Source: Bradyrhizobium betae
Lineage (GTDB): Bacteria > Pseudomonadota > Alphaproteobacteria > Rhizobiales > Xanthobacteraceae
Reading direction: 5' to 3'
NCBI RefSeq assembly: GCF_004123905.1
Contig: NZ_MZXW01000015.1
Coordinates: forward strand, 248,001-312,000
DNA: 64,000 nt
A program made the translations under genes and the position numbers. Under the pieces are notes generated by a model. It saw only the letters and a program-made list of their open reading frames with translations, was not told the origin of the DNA and ran no database searches. Shown here piece after piece: positions 34,848 to 43,303 of this stretch; within the stretch, counting starts at the first letter, position 1, and each line of letters begins with the position of its first letter.

Positions 34848-35825
34848 TTACCGATCCGACGATCCACCGGTGCCGGTCCGCGCCCCAGACGCGGAGCCCG
34901 GCTGCACGCCCGGCCGCGTCTGGCTGGCACTCGCGCGTGCGCGCTGGCGGTCGCTGTCGTGCAGCGACGGCTGATATTTGGCGCGGGTCACAGCAAGCGT
35001 CGAGCCACGCCAGGCCGCCAGCATCACCAGCGCGGAGCGGTCGCTGAGGCGATCGTAGAGCCGCGACAGCCGATAGACCATGTCCACCGAGTTGCCGATC
35101 TCGGGCTTGAAGAACAGCAGGATGCGCTGGAAGTTCGGGCTCGGCATGTCGAGCGCGCGCGCTGCGATCGCGAGCGCTTCGCCGCCGGCATCGTCGACGA
35201 TCTGGCCTGCCACGCGCGAGGGCAGGATCAGGCTGTCGCCGAGTTCGAAGGTGAAGTTTTCGGCGTCGTTGGCGATCGCCGCCATCTCCAGGATCTGGAT
35301 CGCGCGCTTGGCGCGCACGGTCGGAATCCGCGGTGCGGCCTTCAGCGGCGTCTGCGCGAGATTGTGCAGGATCAGCGCGCGCTCGGTTGCGCCGGCGCGG
35401 AAGAACATGTCGTGGATCTCGGCGGCGTCCTTCGGCTGCATCTCCAGGTTCGCGGCCATGCGCTGCTCGGCTTCGGTCGGCGCGCGCGCCGGGGAGGGCG
35501 CTGCCGGGGGCGAGGGGATTTCGCGCGCGAGCGGGACCCTGCGGCCTTCCTGGGCCGCGACCAGCCCGAGCTTCTGCAGGACCGGGACGGGCGTCTGCGG
35601 ATAGATCGCAAGCTTTGCCCTGACGGAGGCGCGCGTCGCATCGTCGACCTGGTCGATCAATCGTGTGGCGAGCTCGACGAATTGGCGCTGCTCGTCGTCG
35701 CTGTGGATGCGGGTCTGGACATAGAGGTCCGTCAGCACGCGCAGCAGCGTCGGGCGAACATCGACGCCTTCGCGACGGGACAGGTTCATCAACCCGTCGA
35801 ATCCGGGAAACAGCGACTTGGTCAT
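34848..35825 (-). CDS. DUF2336 family protein
   Basis: 325 residues. The helical repeats fit DUF2336: FVELATRLIDQVDDATRASV, LAIYPQTPVPVLQKLGL, ILHNLAQTPLKAAPRI, NFTFELGDSLILPSRVAGQIV and NFQRILLFFKPEIGNSVDMVYRLS. A Pro-rich insert lies at about 100-120, and the last 40 residues are low-complexity. Cytoplasmic, alphaproteobacterial family of unknown function. A CtrA-like box (TTAA-N7-TTAA) sits 55 bases upstream of its start. Confidence 0.85.
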   Translation of the reverse strand: MTKSLFPGFDGLMNLSRREGVDVRPTLLRVLTDLYVQTRIHSDDEQRQFVELATRLIDQVDDATRASVRAKLAIYPQTPVPVLQKLGLVAAQEGRRVPLAREIPSPPAAPSPARAPTEAEQRMAANLEMQPKDAAEIHDMFFRAGATERALILHNLAQTPLKAAPRIPTVRAKRAIQILEMAAIANDAENFTFELGDSLILPSRVAGQIVDDAGGEALAIAARALDMPSPNFQRILLFFKPEIGNSVDMVYRLSRLYDRLSDRSALVMLAAWRGSTLAVTRAKYQPSLHDSDRQRARASASQTRPGVQPGSASGARTGTGGSSDR

Positions 35826-35879
35826 GGAGGCGTACGCAACTCGGAAAAGATACTCGGCCCGAGGCTAGCGCAGGTTCCT

Positions 35880-35894
35880 TTAAAGGCTCGTTAA
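35880..35894 (-). promoter_or_regulatory. CtrA-like binding site TTAA-N7-TTAA
   Basis: The sequence TTAA, AGGCTCG, TTAA matches the full CtrA recognition motif of alphaproteobacteria. It is palindromic at its ends and lies 55-69 bases upstream of the DUF2336 start, a normal promoter distance. Confidence 0.5.
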
Positions 35895-36004
35895 GGAAAA
35901 CGAGGCGTGAAGCCAGCCCTGCAATTTAAGGGCTTCTCGTGCCGCAACGGGACGGGCTGGCCGGGCCCGTGCGGTTACGGTCCAAAGCCCATGTTTACAC
36001 CCCG

Positions 36005-36012
36005 TTAACCAT
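36005..36012 (+). promoter_or_regulatory. CtrA-like half site TTAACCAT
   Basis: TTAACCAT is the second motif form bound by CtrA. It lies 68-75 bases upstream of the small duplicated-start gene on the plus strand, in the same intergenic region as the full box. Confidence 0.35.
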
Positions 36013-36079
36013 AAACTGATCCTAATGCCCCTCATGTTGCAGGAGCGCATTTCATCGCGCGGCAATTGAGAGAGCTGAC

Positions 36080-36268
36080 ATGGGGACCATCATCGAATTT
36101 CCGGCCGGTCGCCGGGTAGGCTCATCGGGGGACGTGGCGCCGAGCGCGGACATGGGGACCATTCTGATCCTTCCCGTGATCCGCATCGAGCGCGAGGCGG
36201 ACGAAACCAGCGGCGATCGCGGGCCGGAAGCAGGCACTGCGCCGGGACGTCGTCGTCGCCGTCGTTGA
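36080..36268 (+). CDS. Small Arg-rich protein with duplicated start motif
   Basis: 62 residues. MGTIIEFP at residues 1-8 recurs as MGTILILP at 25-32; a 14-base identical string (GACATGGGGACCAT) covers both, so either ATG could start translation (36080 or 36152, in frame). It ends in seven basic residues, RRRRRR preceded by PG. I recognise it as a recurring short Bradyrhizobium protein. The lipoprotein gene follows 15 bases later. Function unknown; an RNA- or DNA-binding role would be speculation. Confidence 0.65.
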   Translation: MGTIIEFPAGRRVGSSGDVAPSADMGTILILPVIRIEREADETSGDRGPEAGTAPGRRRRRR

Positions 36269-36283
36269 CGTCAGGTTTTTGCA

Positions 36284-37045
36284 ATGCCGGACACCATTCG
36301 CCATCTCCGGCCTTTCGGTACGGCCCTCCTGCTCGCAGCTGTGGGCGCGAGCCTTGCCGCCTGTAGCGGCGGCGATTTCGGCCGTACCCGCGAAAGCATG
36401 CGCAGCGACGACATGCATAGCTGGCTCGGCGCCGAGGTCACCGGCAGCCTCGGCCTCAAGCCATCGCAATTCCAGCTGACCGACGAGGAGCGCCAGCTGC
36501 GCGACCTCGCTTATCCCCTGATCGAGCCGCCGCTGTCGCGCCCCGCGTGGAAGAGCGTGTTCGGCGACTACAAGGCCTTGCCGTCGCCCTGGCAGCAGAA
36601 GGTCGTGTTCGACCGCACCATGTATGGCCGCACGCTGATCGACGAGCCGCACCGCTCGCATTCGTCGCGCTATGCGCAGCTGATCGAGGACGTGCGCAAC
36701 GACATCACCCGTTTCGAGCCGTTTTTCGCCTCCGCGATCCGCGTCATCGACCTCGACAAGAAGCGCAATGCCAGCATGGCGCGCGTCTCCGCCCTCTCGC
36801 CGAAGGAGAAGGAGGATGCGGTCGCGCGCATGCAGGAGAACTCGCTGATCATCCAGTGGGTGCAGCAATGCCTGGAGCAGCGCGTCTCGTCCTATCGCTG
36901 GGGGCTGGAGCGCCTCGTGATCCAGGCGCCCGACGGCATGGCCGCCGACGCCGACCGCCTGATCGGCGAGCTCGCCGCCCAGACCACCAATCCGCCGGTC
37001 CAGGCGCAGCCGCCTTACGGCCGCGCGGTGGTCTCGAAGGGCTGA
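36284..37045 (+). CDS. Putative lipoprotein
   Basis: 253 residues. A signal peptide ends in the lipobox SLAAC with Cys27. The mature part is helical and charged, for example DEERQLRDLAYPLIEPPLSR, RSHSSRYAQLIEDVRNDITR and NSLIIQWVQQCLEQRVSSYRW. I recognise no domain. Expected location is the inner leaflet of the outer membrane or the inner membrane facing the periplasm. It is probably co-transcribed with the small gene upstream. Confidence 0.83.
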   Translation: MPDTIRHLRPFGTALLLAAVGASLAACSGGDFGRTRESMRSDDMHSWLGAEVTGSLGLKPSQFQLTDEERQLRDLAYPLIEPPLSRPAWKSVFGDYKALPSPWQQKVVFDRTMYGRTLIDEPHRSHSSRYAQLIEDVRNDITRFEPFFASAIRVIDLDKKRNASMARVSALSPKEKEDAVARMQENSLIIQWVQQCLEQRVSSYRWGLERLVIQAPDGMAADADRLIGELAAQTTNPPVQAQPPYGRAVVSKG

Positions 37046-37183
37046 TCAATCAAACTGTGTGTGCCCGGCGTGGCGGTTCCAGCGCCGCCGCTGCCGTGCG
37101 CGACCGCTGGATGAATCCGTTTTCCCGATAGCAGCAGAGACCGGAATGCGCTCATATGGCGCCAATGATAACCGGAGGAAAAC

Positions 37184-38149
37184 ATGCGTCTCATCGCCAT
37201 CGTGTCGGCTCTGCTTCTGTCGCTTGGGTCTGCGGTCGCCCAGGACTATCCGACCCGGCCGATCACCATGCTGGTGCCGTTCGCCGCCGGCGGCCCCACC
37301 GACACCATCGCGCGGCTGACCGCAGCGGGCATGGGGAAATCGCTCGGCCAGCAGATCGTCGTCGAGAACGCGACCGGCGCAGGCGGCACCATCGGCACGA
37401 CCCGCGCCGCGCGGGCCCAGCCGGACGGCTACACGCTGCTGATCCATCATGTCGGCATCTCGACCGCGGCCACGCTGTATCGCAATTTGAGCTATGACAC
37501 GAAGACGGCGTTTGCGCCGATCGGTCTGGTGACCAATGCGCCGATGACCATCATCGCGCGCCCGGATTTTCCGGCCGACACGCTGAAGGACCTCGTCGCC
37601 TACGCCCAGCAGCAGGGCGACAAGCTGACCTACGCCAATGCCGGGCTCGGCGCAGCATCGCATCTCTGCGGCATGCTGTTCATGACGGCGATCCAGAAGC
37701 AGCTCACCACGGTGCCCTACAAGGGCAACGGTCCCATCATGAACGATCTTCTCGGCAAGCAGATCGATCTCACCTGCGACCAGGCGACCAATACCACCGG
37801 CCCGATCACCGCAAAGCAGGTCAAGGCCTATGCGATCACGACCAAGGAGCGGCTGAAGAGCCTGCCTGATCTGCCGACGGCCGACGAGGCCGGCTTGAAG
37901 GGTTTCGAGCTCGGCGTCTGGCACGGTGTCTATGCCCCGAAGGGCACACCGCCGGCGGTCGTTCAGAAATTGGTGACGGCGCTCCAGGCGGCCCTCAAGG
38001 ATCCCACGCTGATCGCCCGGTTCAACGACATCAACACGGAACCGGTCGCGCAGGACAAGGCGACACCGGAAGCTCTGTCGGCGGTGCTGACGAGCGAGAT
38101 CGATCGCTGGGCTCCGATCATCAAGGCGGCCGGCCAGTTTGCCGACTGA
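37184..38149 (+). CDS. Bug-family (TctC-like) periplasmic binding protein, orphan
   Basis: 321 residues. A Sec signal peptide (MRLIAIVSALLLSLGSAVAQ) is followed by DYPTRPITMLVPFAAGGPTDTIAR and AQPDGYTLLIHH, the Bug signature. It should bind a carboxylate in the periplasm. No TctA/TctB permease genes are adjacent, so it must use a distant permease or act in signalling. It is convergent with a LysR gene 4 bases away, and an MBL hydrolase gene lies beyond. Confidence 0.92.
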   Translation: MRLIAIVSALLLSLGSAVAQDYPTRPITMLVPFAAGGPTDTIARLTAAGMGKSLGQQIVVENATGAGGTIGTTRAARAQPDGYTLLIHHVGISTAATLYRNLSYDTKTAFAPIGLVTNAPMTIIARPDFPADTLKDLVAYAQQQGDKLTYANAGLGAASHLCGMLFMTAIQKQLTTVPYKGNGPIMNDLLGKQIDLTCDQATNTTGPITAKQVKAYAITTKERLKSLPDLPTADEAGLKGFELGVWHGVYAPKGTPPAVVQKLVTALQAALKDPTLIARFNDINTEPVAQDKATPEALSAVLTSEIDRWAPIIKAAGQFAD

Positions 38150-38153
38150 GCGG

Positions 38154-39011
38154 TCACGGCTTGCGAAGGGGACGTTGTCTCCTTCGATCCGGCTTGCGCC
38201 GCTGCTTCTGCAATTTCCCGACGAAATCCTTCAGCGCATCGGCCAGCGGCGCGGATGCGCGGTAGGCCAGCCCGACCTCGCGCTTCACCCTGACCTCGAT
38301 CTCGCGCACGGCGACATCGGGATTGCCGCGCGCCACCCCCTCGGGGACGATGGCAATGCCGACGCCGGCGGCGACCAGTGCCATGGCCCAGTCTTCCGAT
38401 TGCGCGATCGCCGCCGTGTGGCGACGCTGCGCCGTGCGGCCGAAGAATTCGCTCTGTTCGCAATGGCAGCGATCGATCAGCGGGGCGTCGGCGAGATCGG
38501 CGGCGCGCAGCTTGTCCTTCAGCGTCAGCGGATGAGACGGCGGCAGCGCCGCGACATAGCGCTCGCTCCACAGCGCGACGAAATGCTCGTCCGCGCGCAG
38601 CATGGTCTTGGAAATGATCCGCGCATCGGCGCGCTCGTCGTGGCCTACGAGGCGAAGCGCGATGTCGCTGCGCGCCGTCAGCGGCTTCAGTAGCGCGATC
38701 GTGCGGGGCACGTCGAGCGTGCGCATCAGGCCGAGCGTGACGGTGGTCCTGGTCGCCGGCTTCCTGAACAGGCTGCGGGCGGCATCGGCTTCGTCGATGA
38801 TGCGGCGGGCTAGGGTGTGAAACTGCTCGGCCGAGGCGGTCGGTGCGACGCCCTTTTTGTGGCGGATGAACAGCGTGGTGCCGAGCTCGGCCTCGAGATG
38901 GGTGATCGCGGTCGAGATCGACGGCTGCGACACGAAGCAGGCGCGTGCCGCGGCGGTCAGGTTGCGTTCGCGGTAGACGGCAGCAAAATAGCGAAGCTCG
39001 CGGATGTCCAT
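38154..39011 (-). CDS. LysR-family transcriptional regulator
   Basis: 285 residues. The N-terminal winged HTH (MDIRELRYFAAVYRERNLTA, then AARACFVSQPSISTAITHLE and LGTTLFIRHKKGVAPT) is a textbook LysR domain. The effector domain spans about 90-265. It is divergent from the MBL hydrolase gene across 91 bases, the usual LysR arrangement with its target. It could also regulate the Bug gene that ends against it. The C-terminal tail is very basic. Confidence 0.92.
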   Translation of the reverse strand: MDIRELRYFAAVYRERNLTAAARACFVSQPSISTAITHLEAELGTTLFIRHKKGVAPTASAEQFHTLARRIIDEADAARSLFRKPATRTTVTLGLMRTLDVPRTIALLKPLTARSDIALRLVGHDERADARIISKTMLRADEHFVALWSERYVAALPPSHPLTLKDKLRAADLADAPLIDRCHCEQSEFFGRTAQRRHTAAIAQSEDWAMALVAAGVGIAIVPEGVARGNPDVAVREIEVRVKREVGLAYRASAPLADALKDFVGKLQKQRRKPDRRRQRPLRKP

Positions 39012-39102
39012 AGGATAGACCTAGAGATAGTATCAATATTCGAGATTTTACCTATGGATTGCGTGATGACAAGAACGCTCCTGTCGCAACAGGCAGGGAC
39101 GC
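39012..39102. promoter_or_regulatory. LysR/MBL divergent promoter region
   Basis: AT-rich compared with its flanks. An inverted pair CCATAGG (39008-39014) and CCTATGG (39051-39057) brackets ATAGTATCAATATTCGAG. This is a plausible LysR operator region, though a strict T-N11-A box is not certain. Confidence 0.4.
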
Positions 39103-39933
39103 ATGATGAAGATCCACCATCTCAACACCGGCACGATGTGCCCAATGGGTCGCCGCCTGGTGAACGGCACCGGCAGCCTGTTCCAGCGCGCCCGCCTGGT
39201 CTGCCATTGTCTGCTGGTGGAGACGAACGATGGGCTTGCTTTGGTCGATACCGGCATCGGCCTTGGCGATATCGCGACACCCGAGCGGCTCGGTCGCCGA
39301 TGGGTGCGCCAGACCGCGCCAAAACTCGATCCGGCGGAGACGGCGGTCGAGCAGGTGCGGGCGCTCGGCTATTCACCCAGCGACGTGCGCCATTTGCTGT
39401 TGACCCATCTCGACCGCGATCACGCCGGCGGCGTGCCTGATTTCCCCCATGCCGCGATCCATGTCCATCGCGCCGAATACGACATGGCGGTGCTGCGCAA
39501 GCCCGCGCCGCCTGACGGGCGCTATGTCACGGGGCAGTGGAGCCATGGACCGCGCTGGGCGTTCTATGGCGAGGCCGGTGAAGACTGGTTCGGCTTCAAG
39601 GGCGTGCGCGCACTCGGCGACAAGGAAGCCGACATCCTGATGATCCCGCTCGCCGGCCACACGCGCGGCCATTGCGGCATCGCTGTGCGATCAGGCGAGA
39701 AATGGCTGCTGCATGCCGGCGACAGCTATTTCCATCACGCCCAGCTCCACGCATCGCCGCGCGTGCCGCTGATGCTCGGCTACTTCCAGCGCAAGGGCGA
39801 CATGGACCGGGACATGCGGATCGCCAACCAGGCGCGGCTGCGCGCGCTGAAGCAAAACCACGGCGACCGCGTGAGGATCGTCAACAGCCACGATCCCGTG
39901 GATTACGAGAGTTGCCGGTGCGGCGCGCATTGA
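39103..39933 (+). CDS. MBL-fold metallo-hydrolase
   Basis: 276 residues (second ATG at 39106 also possible). The metal motif is LLTHLDRDHAGG (HxDxDH), with further His in IPLAGHTRGHCG and the Asp in LLHAGDSYFHH. The N-terminal IHHLNTGTMCPMG and CRCGAH end resemble lactonase-type or glyoxalase-type hydrolases in MBL subfamilies. The substrate is unknown, and it is divergent from its likely LysR regulator. Confidence 0.88.
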   Translation: MMKIHHLNTGTMCPMGRRLVNGTGSLFQRARLVCHCLLVETNDGLALVDTGIGLGDIATPERLGRRWVRQTAPKLDPAETAVEQVRALGYSPSDVRHLLLTHLDRDHAGGVPDFPHAAIHVHRAEYDMAVLRKPAPPDGRYVTGQWSHGPRWAFYGEAGEDWFGFKGVRALGDKEADILMIPLAGHTRGHCGIAVRSGEKWLLHAGDSYFHHAQLHASPRVPLMLGYFQRKGDMDRDMRIANQARLRALKQNHGDRVRIVNSHDPVDYESCRCGAH

Positions 39934-39942
39934 GCGCGCCGA

Positions 39943-40518
39943 TCAGCGCTGGCCGTCATGCACGGAGATGTCGGATGCCTTGAGGCCGCCGATGCGGGCG
40001 TGAGGGCGGCCGCCGGTTGCCATCACGAGGCCGAAAGCGATCTCGTCGCGCCGTGGCGCATCCCACAGTGTCATCTCCGCGGTGCCGAAATGGCTGCGGA
40101 CATAGGCGGCATGGATATGGCCGAGCGGCACCATCAAGCGCGTGCCGGGACCGCCGATGGTCTTCGCGGCCGGAACGATCGCCTTGGGTTGTCCCAGCAC
40201 CTCGCGCATGCCGTGGCCGCCGGCTTCGTGCCAGACCGCGCCGTGCTCGAGCTCGCCGTCTTCGCCGACGATGATGCCCTTGCCATAGGCCTCGATGCGC
40301 GATGCGCCGCCGAGCTGCGCGATCAACGCGCTTGCGAGCTCGCGCCCGAGCACACGCAAGGACGCCTGAAATGGCATCAGGTCAGTTTCGAAGCGGCCGG
40401 CGAAGGGATTGCGGATCACCGCAATTGCCGTTCCGACCAGCAGCGGCTTGTCCAGGCGGGGGCCGCGCTCATGCAAGATCGTCTCGACGCTGAGTGCGGA
40501 CTTGCGGATGTCATACAT
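39943..40518 (-). CDS. Amino acid synthesis (DUF1185/AmlC-like) family protein
   Basis: 191 residues from ATG 40518 (MYDIRKSALSVETILHERG); a longer frame upstream overlaps the FAH gene and is not real. Conserved parts are VGTAIAVIRNPFAGRFETDL, RIEAYGKGIIVGEDGELEHG, FHxxGG-like HEAGGHGMREVLG and GLVMATGGRPHARIGGL. The family name comes from catabolic operons rather than proven chemistry. It follows the FAH gene by 8 bases and should be co-expressed under the GntR regulator. Confidence 0.87.
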   Translation of the reverse strand: MYDIRKSALSVETILHERGPRLDKPLLVGTAIAVIRNPFAGRFETDLMPFQASLRVLGRELASALIAQLGGASRIEAYGKGIIVGEDGELEHGAVWHEAGGHGMREVLGQPKAIVPAAKTIGGPGTRLMVPLGHIHAAYVRSHFGTAEMTLWDAPRRDEIAFGLVMATGGRPHARIGGLKASDISVHDGQR

Positions 40519-40526
40519 GCGCGGCT

Positions 40527-41390
40527 CTAGGCCTCGTCCACGACGGGATTGCTGAGCACGCCGATGTTCTCGATCTCGACCTCGACCACGTCGCCCGGCT
40601 TGAGGAACACCGGCGGCTTGCGGGTGAAGCCGACGCCGGCCGGCGTGCCGGTGGCGATGACGTCGCCGGGGACGAGGTCGAAAATGGTCGAGGCGTACTC
40701 GATCAGCCGCGGGATCGAGAAGATCAGCATCGAGGTGTCGGAGGATTGCACCACCGCGCCGTTGACGCGGGTCTCCAGCTTCAGCTTGGTGGGATCGCCG
40801 ATTTCGTCCGGCGTAACCAGCCACGGTCCGAATGGGCCGGTGCCGACAAAATTCTTGCCGGAGGCAATCTGCTGCGCATGCCGCTGCCAGTCGCGCACGC
40901 TGACGTCGTTGTAGATCGAGTAACCCGCGACGTGAGTCCACGCGTCGGCTTGGCTGATGTGGCGGCCGCCCTTGCCGATGACGACGGCAAGCTCGCCCTC
41001 CCAGTCGAAATTGTCCGAGACCTTCGGCCGGATCACCGGCGCGTTGTGCGCGACCTGGGAGCGCCAGACCCGCAGGAAGATCGGCGGGAATTCGGTGATC
41101 TCGCGCTTCATGCCGAACGCCACCGCCTCGTTGTGGTGATCGAGATAATTGCGCACGGCGCAAACGATCTTTTCGGGGCGCGGGATCACCGGCAGGTATT
41201 TGATGTCGCTGAGTGCCATCGTGGGCTTGTGCTTGGCGACGATGGAATCGCGGCGGGCGTAGTCATCGCTGCCGAGGAAATCCGCCAGCGTCGGATACTG
41301 GGGCAGGGCGCGGCCGAAATCGACCACGCCGTTTTCGACAACGGCCCCCCAGCTTTCCCGATTTCCGTCCAAGAACGACAGCAGCTTCAT
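40527..41390 (-). CDS. Fumarylacetoacetate hydrolase family protein
   Basis: 287 residues from ATG 41390 (MKLLSFLDGNRESWG). The FAH core has FLRVWRSQV, the metal-binding DWEGELAVVIGKGGRHIS (Glu pair), AGYSIYNDVSVRDWQ, GKNFVGTGPFGPWLV and GDVIATGTPAGVGFTR. Members hydrolyse C-C bonds or decarboxylate acylpyruvate-type compounds with Mg2+. It leads a two-gene unit with the DUF1185 gene, and a GntR-type palindrome lies 41 bases upstream. Confidence 0.93.
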   Translation of the reverse strand: MKLLSFLDGNRESWGAVVENGVVDFGRALPQYPTLADFLGSDDYARRDSIVAKHKPTMALSDIKYLPVIPRPEKIVCAVRNYLDHHNEAVAFGMKREITEFPPIFLRVWRSQVAHNAPVIRPKVSDNFDWEGELAVVIGKGGRHISQADAWTHVAGYSIYNDVSVRDWQRHAQQIASGKNFVGTGPFGPWLVTPDEIGDPTKLKLETRVNGAVVQSSDTSMLIFSIPRLIEYASTIFDLVPGDVIATGTPAGVGFTRKPPVFLKPGDVVEVEIENIGVLSNPVVDEA

Positions 41391-41430
41391 GGTTTCGCCC
41401 CGAAGGTTAGTATTTTCGATATTGTCTATT

Positions 41431-41442
41431 ATTTTCGAAAAT
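41431..41442. promoter_or_regulatory. GntR operator candidate, copy 1 (ATTTTCGAAAAT)
   Basis: A perfect 12-base palindrome upstream of the FAH gene, identical to the one at 42263-42274 upstream of the quinone-oxidoreductase gene. A partial site TATTTTCGAT lies 20 bases away at 41411-41420. Confidence 0.7.
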
Positions 41443-41486
41443 GAAGGCGGGCGCAAGCCCGCCTTGCGCAAAAATGCCGGCGCGGC

Positions 41487-42188
41487 CTATTCGGTGTCGA
41501 GCAGGTGCCCGGCGTATGTCGCGACGTTGTCGGAGGTCGAACGGATATGCGTCTCGATCAGCTGCACGGCGAGATCCGCGTTGCGCGAGATCGCGGCCTG
41601 CATGATCGCCTGGTGCTCGCCGGCCTTGTCGCGCGGGCGGGGGCGGAAATTGGCCGATAGGTGCCGGTAGCGCTCGGCGCGGTCGAACAACTCGGCGCGG
41701 ATGGCGAGCAGCGTCGCGGAGCCGCAGGCGGAGACCAGCGCCTGGTGGAACTGGCGATGGGCGACCTTCCATTCGGGATCGCGCAAGGGGTGCTCGGGAT
41801 CGCGCTGCTCGATCCGCTTCAAGCGGTGCAGTGTCGAGATGACAGCGATTTCCCAGTCGTCATTGCCGCGCTCGATCGCGCGGCGGATCAGCTCCACCTC
41901 GATCAGCACCCTGGCGTCGGTGACTTCCGTGAGGTCCTGGCGGCTGACCGGCGCGACGCGAAATCCGCGCTGCTCCTGCGCATCGACCAGCCCTTCCGCG
42001 GTAAGCGCGGTCAGCGCCTCGCGCAACGTCGTAAAGCTCGCGCCGAACCGTTCGCGCAGGACGTCGAACCGCAACGGCTCGCCCGGCGGCAGCGCGCAGG
42101 CGATAATCTCCTCGCGCAGCCGATGGGTGATGTCGGCGGCAATGGTCTTGCCGAATTCCTTGCGGGGACGAATGGCGCTGTCGGGCAT
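41487..42188 (-). CDS. GntR-family (FadR/FCD) transcriptional regulator
   Basis: 233 residues from ATG 42188 (MPDSAIRPRKEFGKT). The winged HTH is ITHRLREEIIACALPPGEPL through LRERFGASFTTLREALTALT. The FCD effector domain (about 90-225) has the metal-type residues DARVLIEVELIRRAIE, WKVAHRQFHQALVSACG and EHQAIMQAAISRNADLAVQL. It lies between two catabolic units, each preceded by the same palindrome, so it most likely controls both and itself. Confidence 0.92.
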   Translation of the reverse strand: MPDSAIRPRKEFGKTIAADITHRLREEIIACALPPGEPLRFDVLRERFGASFTTLREALTALTAEGLVDAQEQRGFRVAPVSRQDLTEVTDARVLIEVELIRRAIERGNDDWEIAVISTLHRLKRIEQRDPEHPLRDPEWKVAHRQFHQALVSACGSATLLAIRAELFDRAERYRHLSANFRPRPRDKAGEHQAIMQAAISRNADLAVQLIETHIRSTSDNVATYAGHLLDTE

Positions 42189-42262
42189 GGCTCTGCCAAT
42201 GAATCGATGCCTTAAGATGCCGCGCCAACGACCGTCTTGCAATAATTTTCGTAAACGGTATG

Positions 42263-42274
42263 ATTTTCGAAAAT
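42263..42274. promoter_or_regulatory. GntR operator candidate, copy 2 (ATTTTCGAAAAT)
   Basis: The exact 12-base palindrome found upstream of the FAH gene recurs here, 24 bases before the quinone-oxidoreductase start and upstream of the GntR gene itself. A related AATTTTCGT lies 18 bases away at about 42244-42252. Confidence 0.7.
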
Positions 42275-42297
42275 ATGGTCCAGGGAGCAGTGAAATC

Positions 42298-43290
42298 ATG
42301 AGGGCGGTGCTGGTGCGTCAGCCGGGAGGGCCGGATGCACTTGAAGTGGTCGAGCTTGCCGTGCCTGTGCCCGGACCCGGCCAGGTGCAGATCCGGGCCG
42401 AGGCGTTCGGGGTCGGGCAGCCCGACGTGCTGATCCGGCGCGGCGTCTACAAATGGATGCCGCCATTGCCGGCCAATCCCGGCAATGACGTCGCCGGCCG
42501 CATCTCCGCGCTCGGGCCCGGCGTCGAGGGCTTTGCCGTCGGTCAGAAGGTGCTGCTGAGCGCACGCGATCTGTCCCAGCGCGGCGGCTGTTACGCGGAC
42601 TACGTGGTCGCGCCGGCGGACGCCATTCACGCGCTGCCCGATCATGTCGATCTGCAAGCGGCCGTGTGTCTCTCGAACTACCAGGTCGCCTACGCGCTGC
42701 TGCATGAGTGTCGCCATCCGCGCGCGCCCGCAAGCGTGCTGGTGATTGGCGCCGCCGGCGGTGTCGGCACCGCGCTGGTGCAACTGGCAAAGCTCGCGCA
42801 GATGAAAGTCATCGGCACGGTCTCGACCGACGAGAAGGCCGCGTTCGCGAAGGCGAACGGCGCCGATCACACCATCTTCTACCGCCGCGAGGACGTCGTG
42901 GCGCGGACGCGTGAGCTGACAGACGGCGAGGGCGTCGGCCTCGTGCTCGACCACGTCTGTGGTCCCGAGTTCACCGGCTATCTCGGCGCGCTCGGCAAAT
43001 GGGGCACGCTGCTCTCGTACAACGCCTTCGCCGGCCTACCGGAGGAGAATCTGATGGCGGCGATGCGCGAACATCTCGACATCTGTCCGGCCGTGCGCTG
43101 CTTCTCCTTTCATATCTACGACCACGATCGCGACGGCCGTCGCGCCCTGATGCGCAGCGTGATCGAGGCGTTGAGCGGCAATGCGATCAAGCCGGCGATC
43201 TCGGCGGTCCTGAAGCTCGACGAGGTCAGGCAGGCCCATACGCTGCTCGAGCAGGGCTCCGCGCTCGGCAAGATCATCATGACGCCATGA
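42298..43290 (+). CDS. NADPH:quinone oxidoreductase family (zinc-free MDR) protein
   Basis: 330 residues from ATG 42298. The medium-chain reductase pattern is present: GxQPDVLIRRGVY, LPANPGNDVAGRISALGPGV, and the nucleotide motif VLVIGAAGGVGTALVQLAKL. No catalytic zinc ligands are seen. It reduces quinones or enoyl/enone substrates with NADPH. First of a unit with the VOC and Bug genes (13- and 73-base gaps), divergent from gntR. Confidence 0.9.
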   Translation: MRAVLVRQPGGPDALEVVELAVPVPGPGQVQIRAEAFGVGQPDVLIRRGVYKWMPPLPANPGNDVAGRISALGPGVEGFAVGQKVLLSARDLSQRGGCYADYVVAPADAIHALPDHVDLQAAVCLSNYQVAYALLHECRHPRAPASVLVIGAAGGVGTALVQLAKLAQMKVIGTVSTDEKAAFAKANGADHTIFYRREDVVARTRELTDGEGVGLVLDHVCGPEFTGYLGALGKWGTLLSYNAFAGLPEENLMAAMREHLDICPAVRCFSFHIYDHDRDGRRALMRSVIEALSGNAIKPAISAVLKLDEVRQAHTLLEQGSALGKIIMTP

Positions 43291-43303
43291 GGGGGACCGC
43301 ACC

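Noticed and set aside
39943..41163. Single 406-residue minus-strand protein covering DUF1185 and part of FAH
   Set aside because: The upstream part overlaps the FAH gene in another frame and lacks similarity. The real start is ATG 40518.
41701..42297. Long N-terminal extension of the quinone oxidoreductase
   Set aside because: It runs antisense through gntR and through the operator. The conserved MRAVLVRQPGG start is at 42298.
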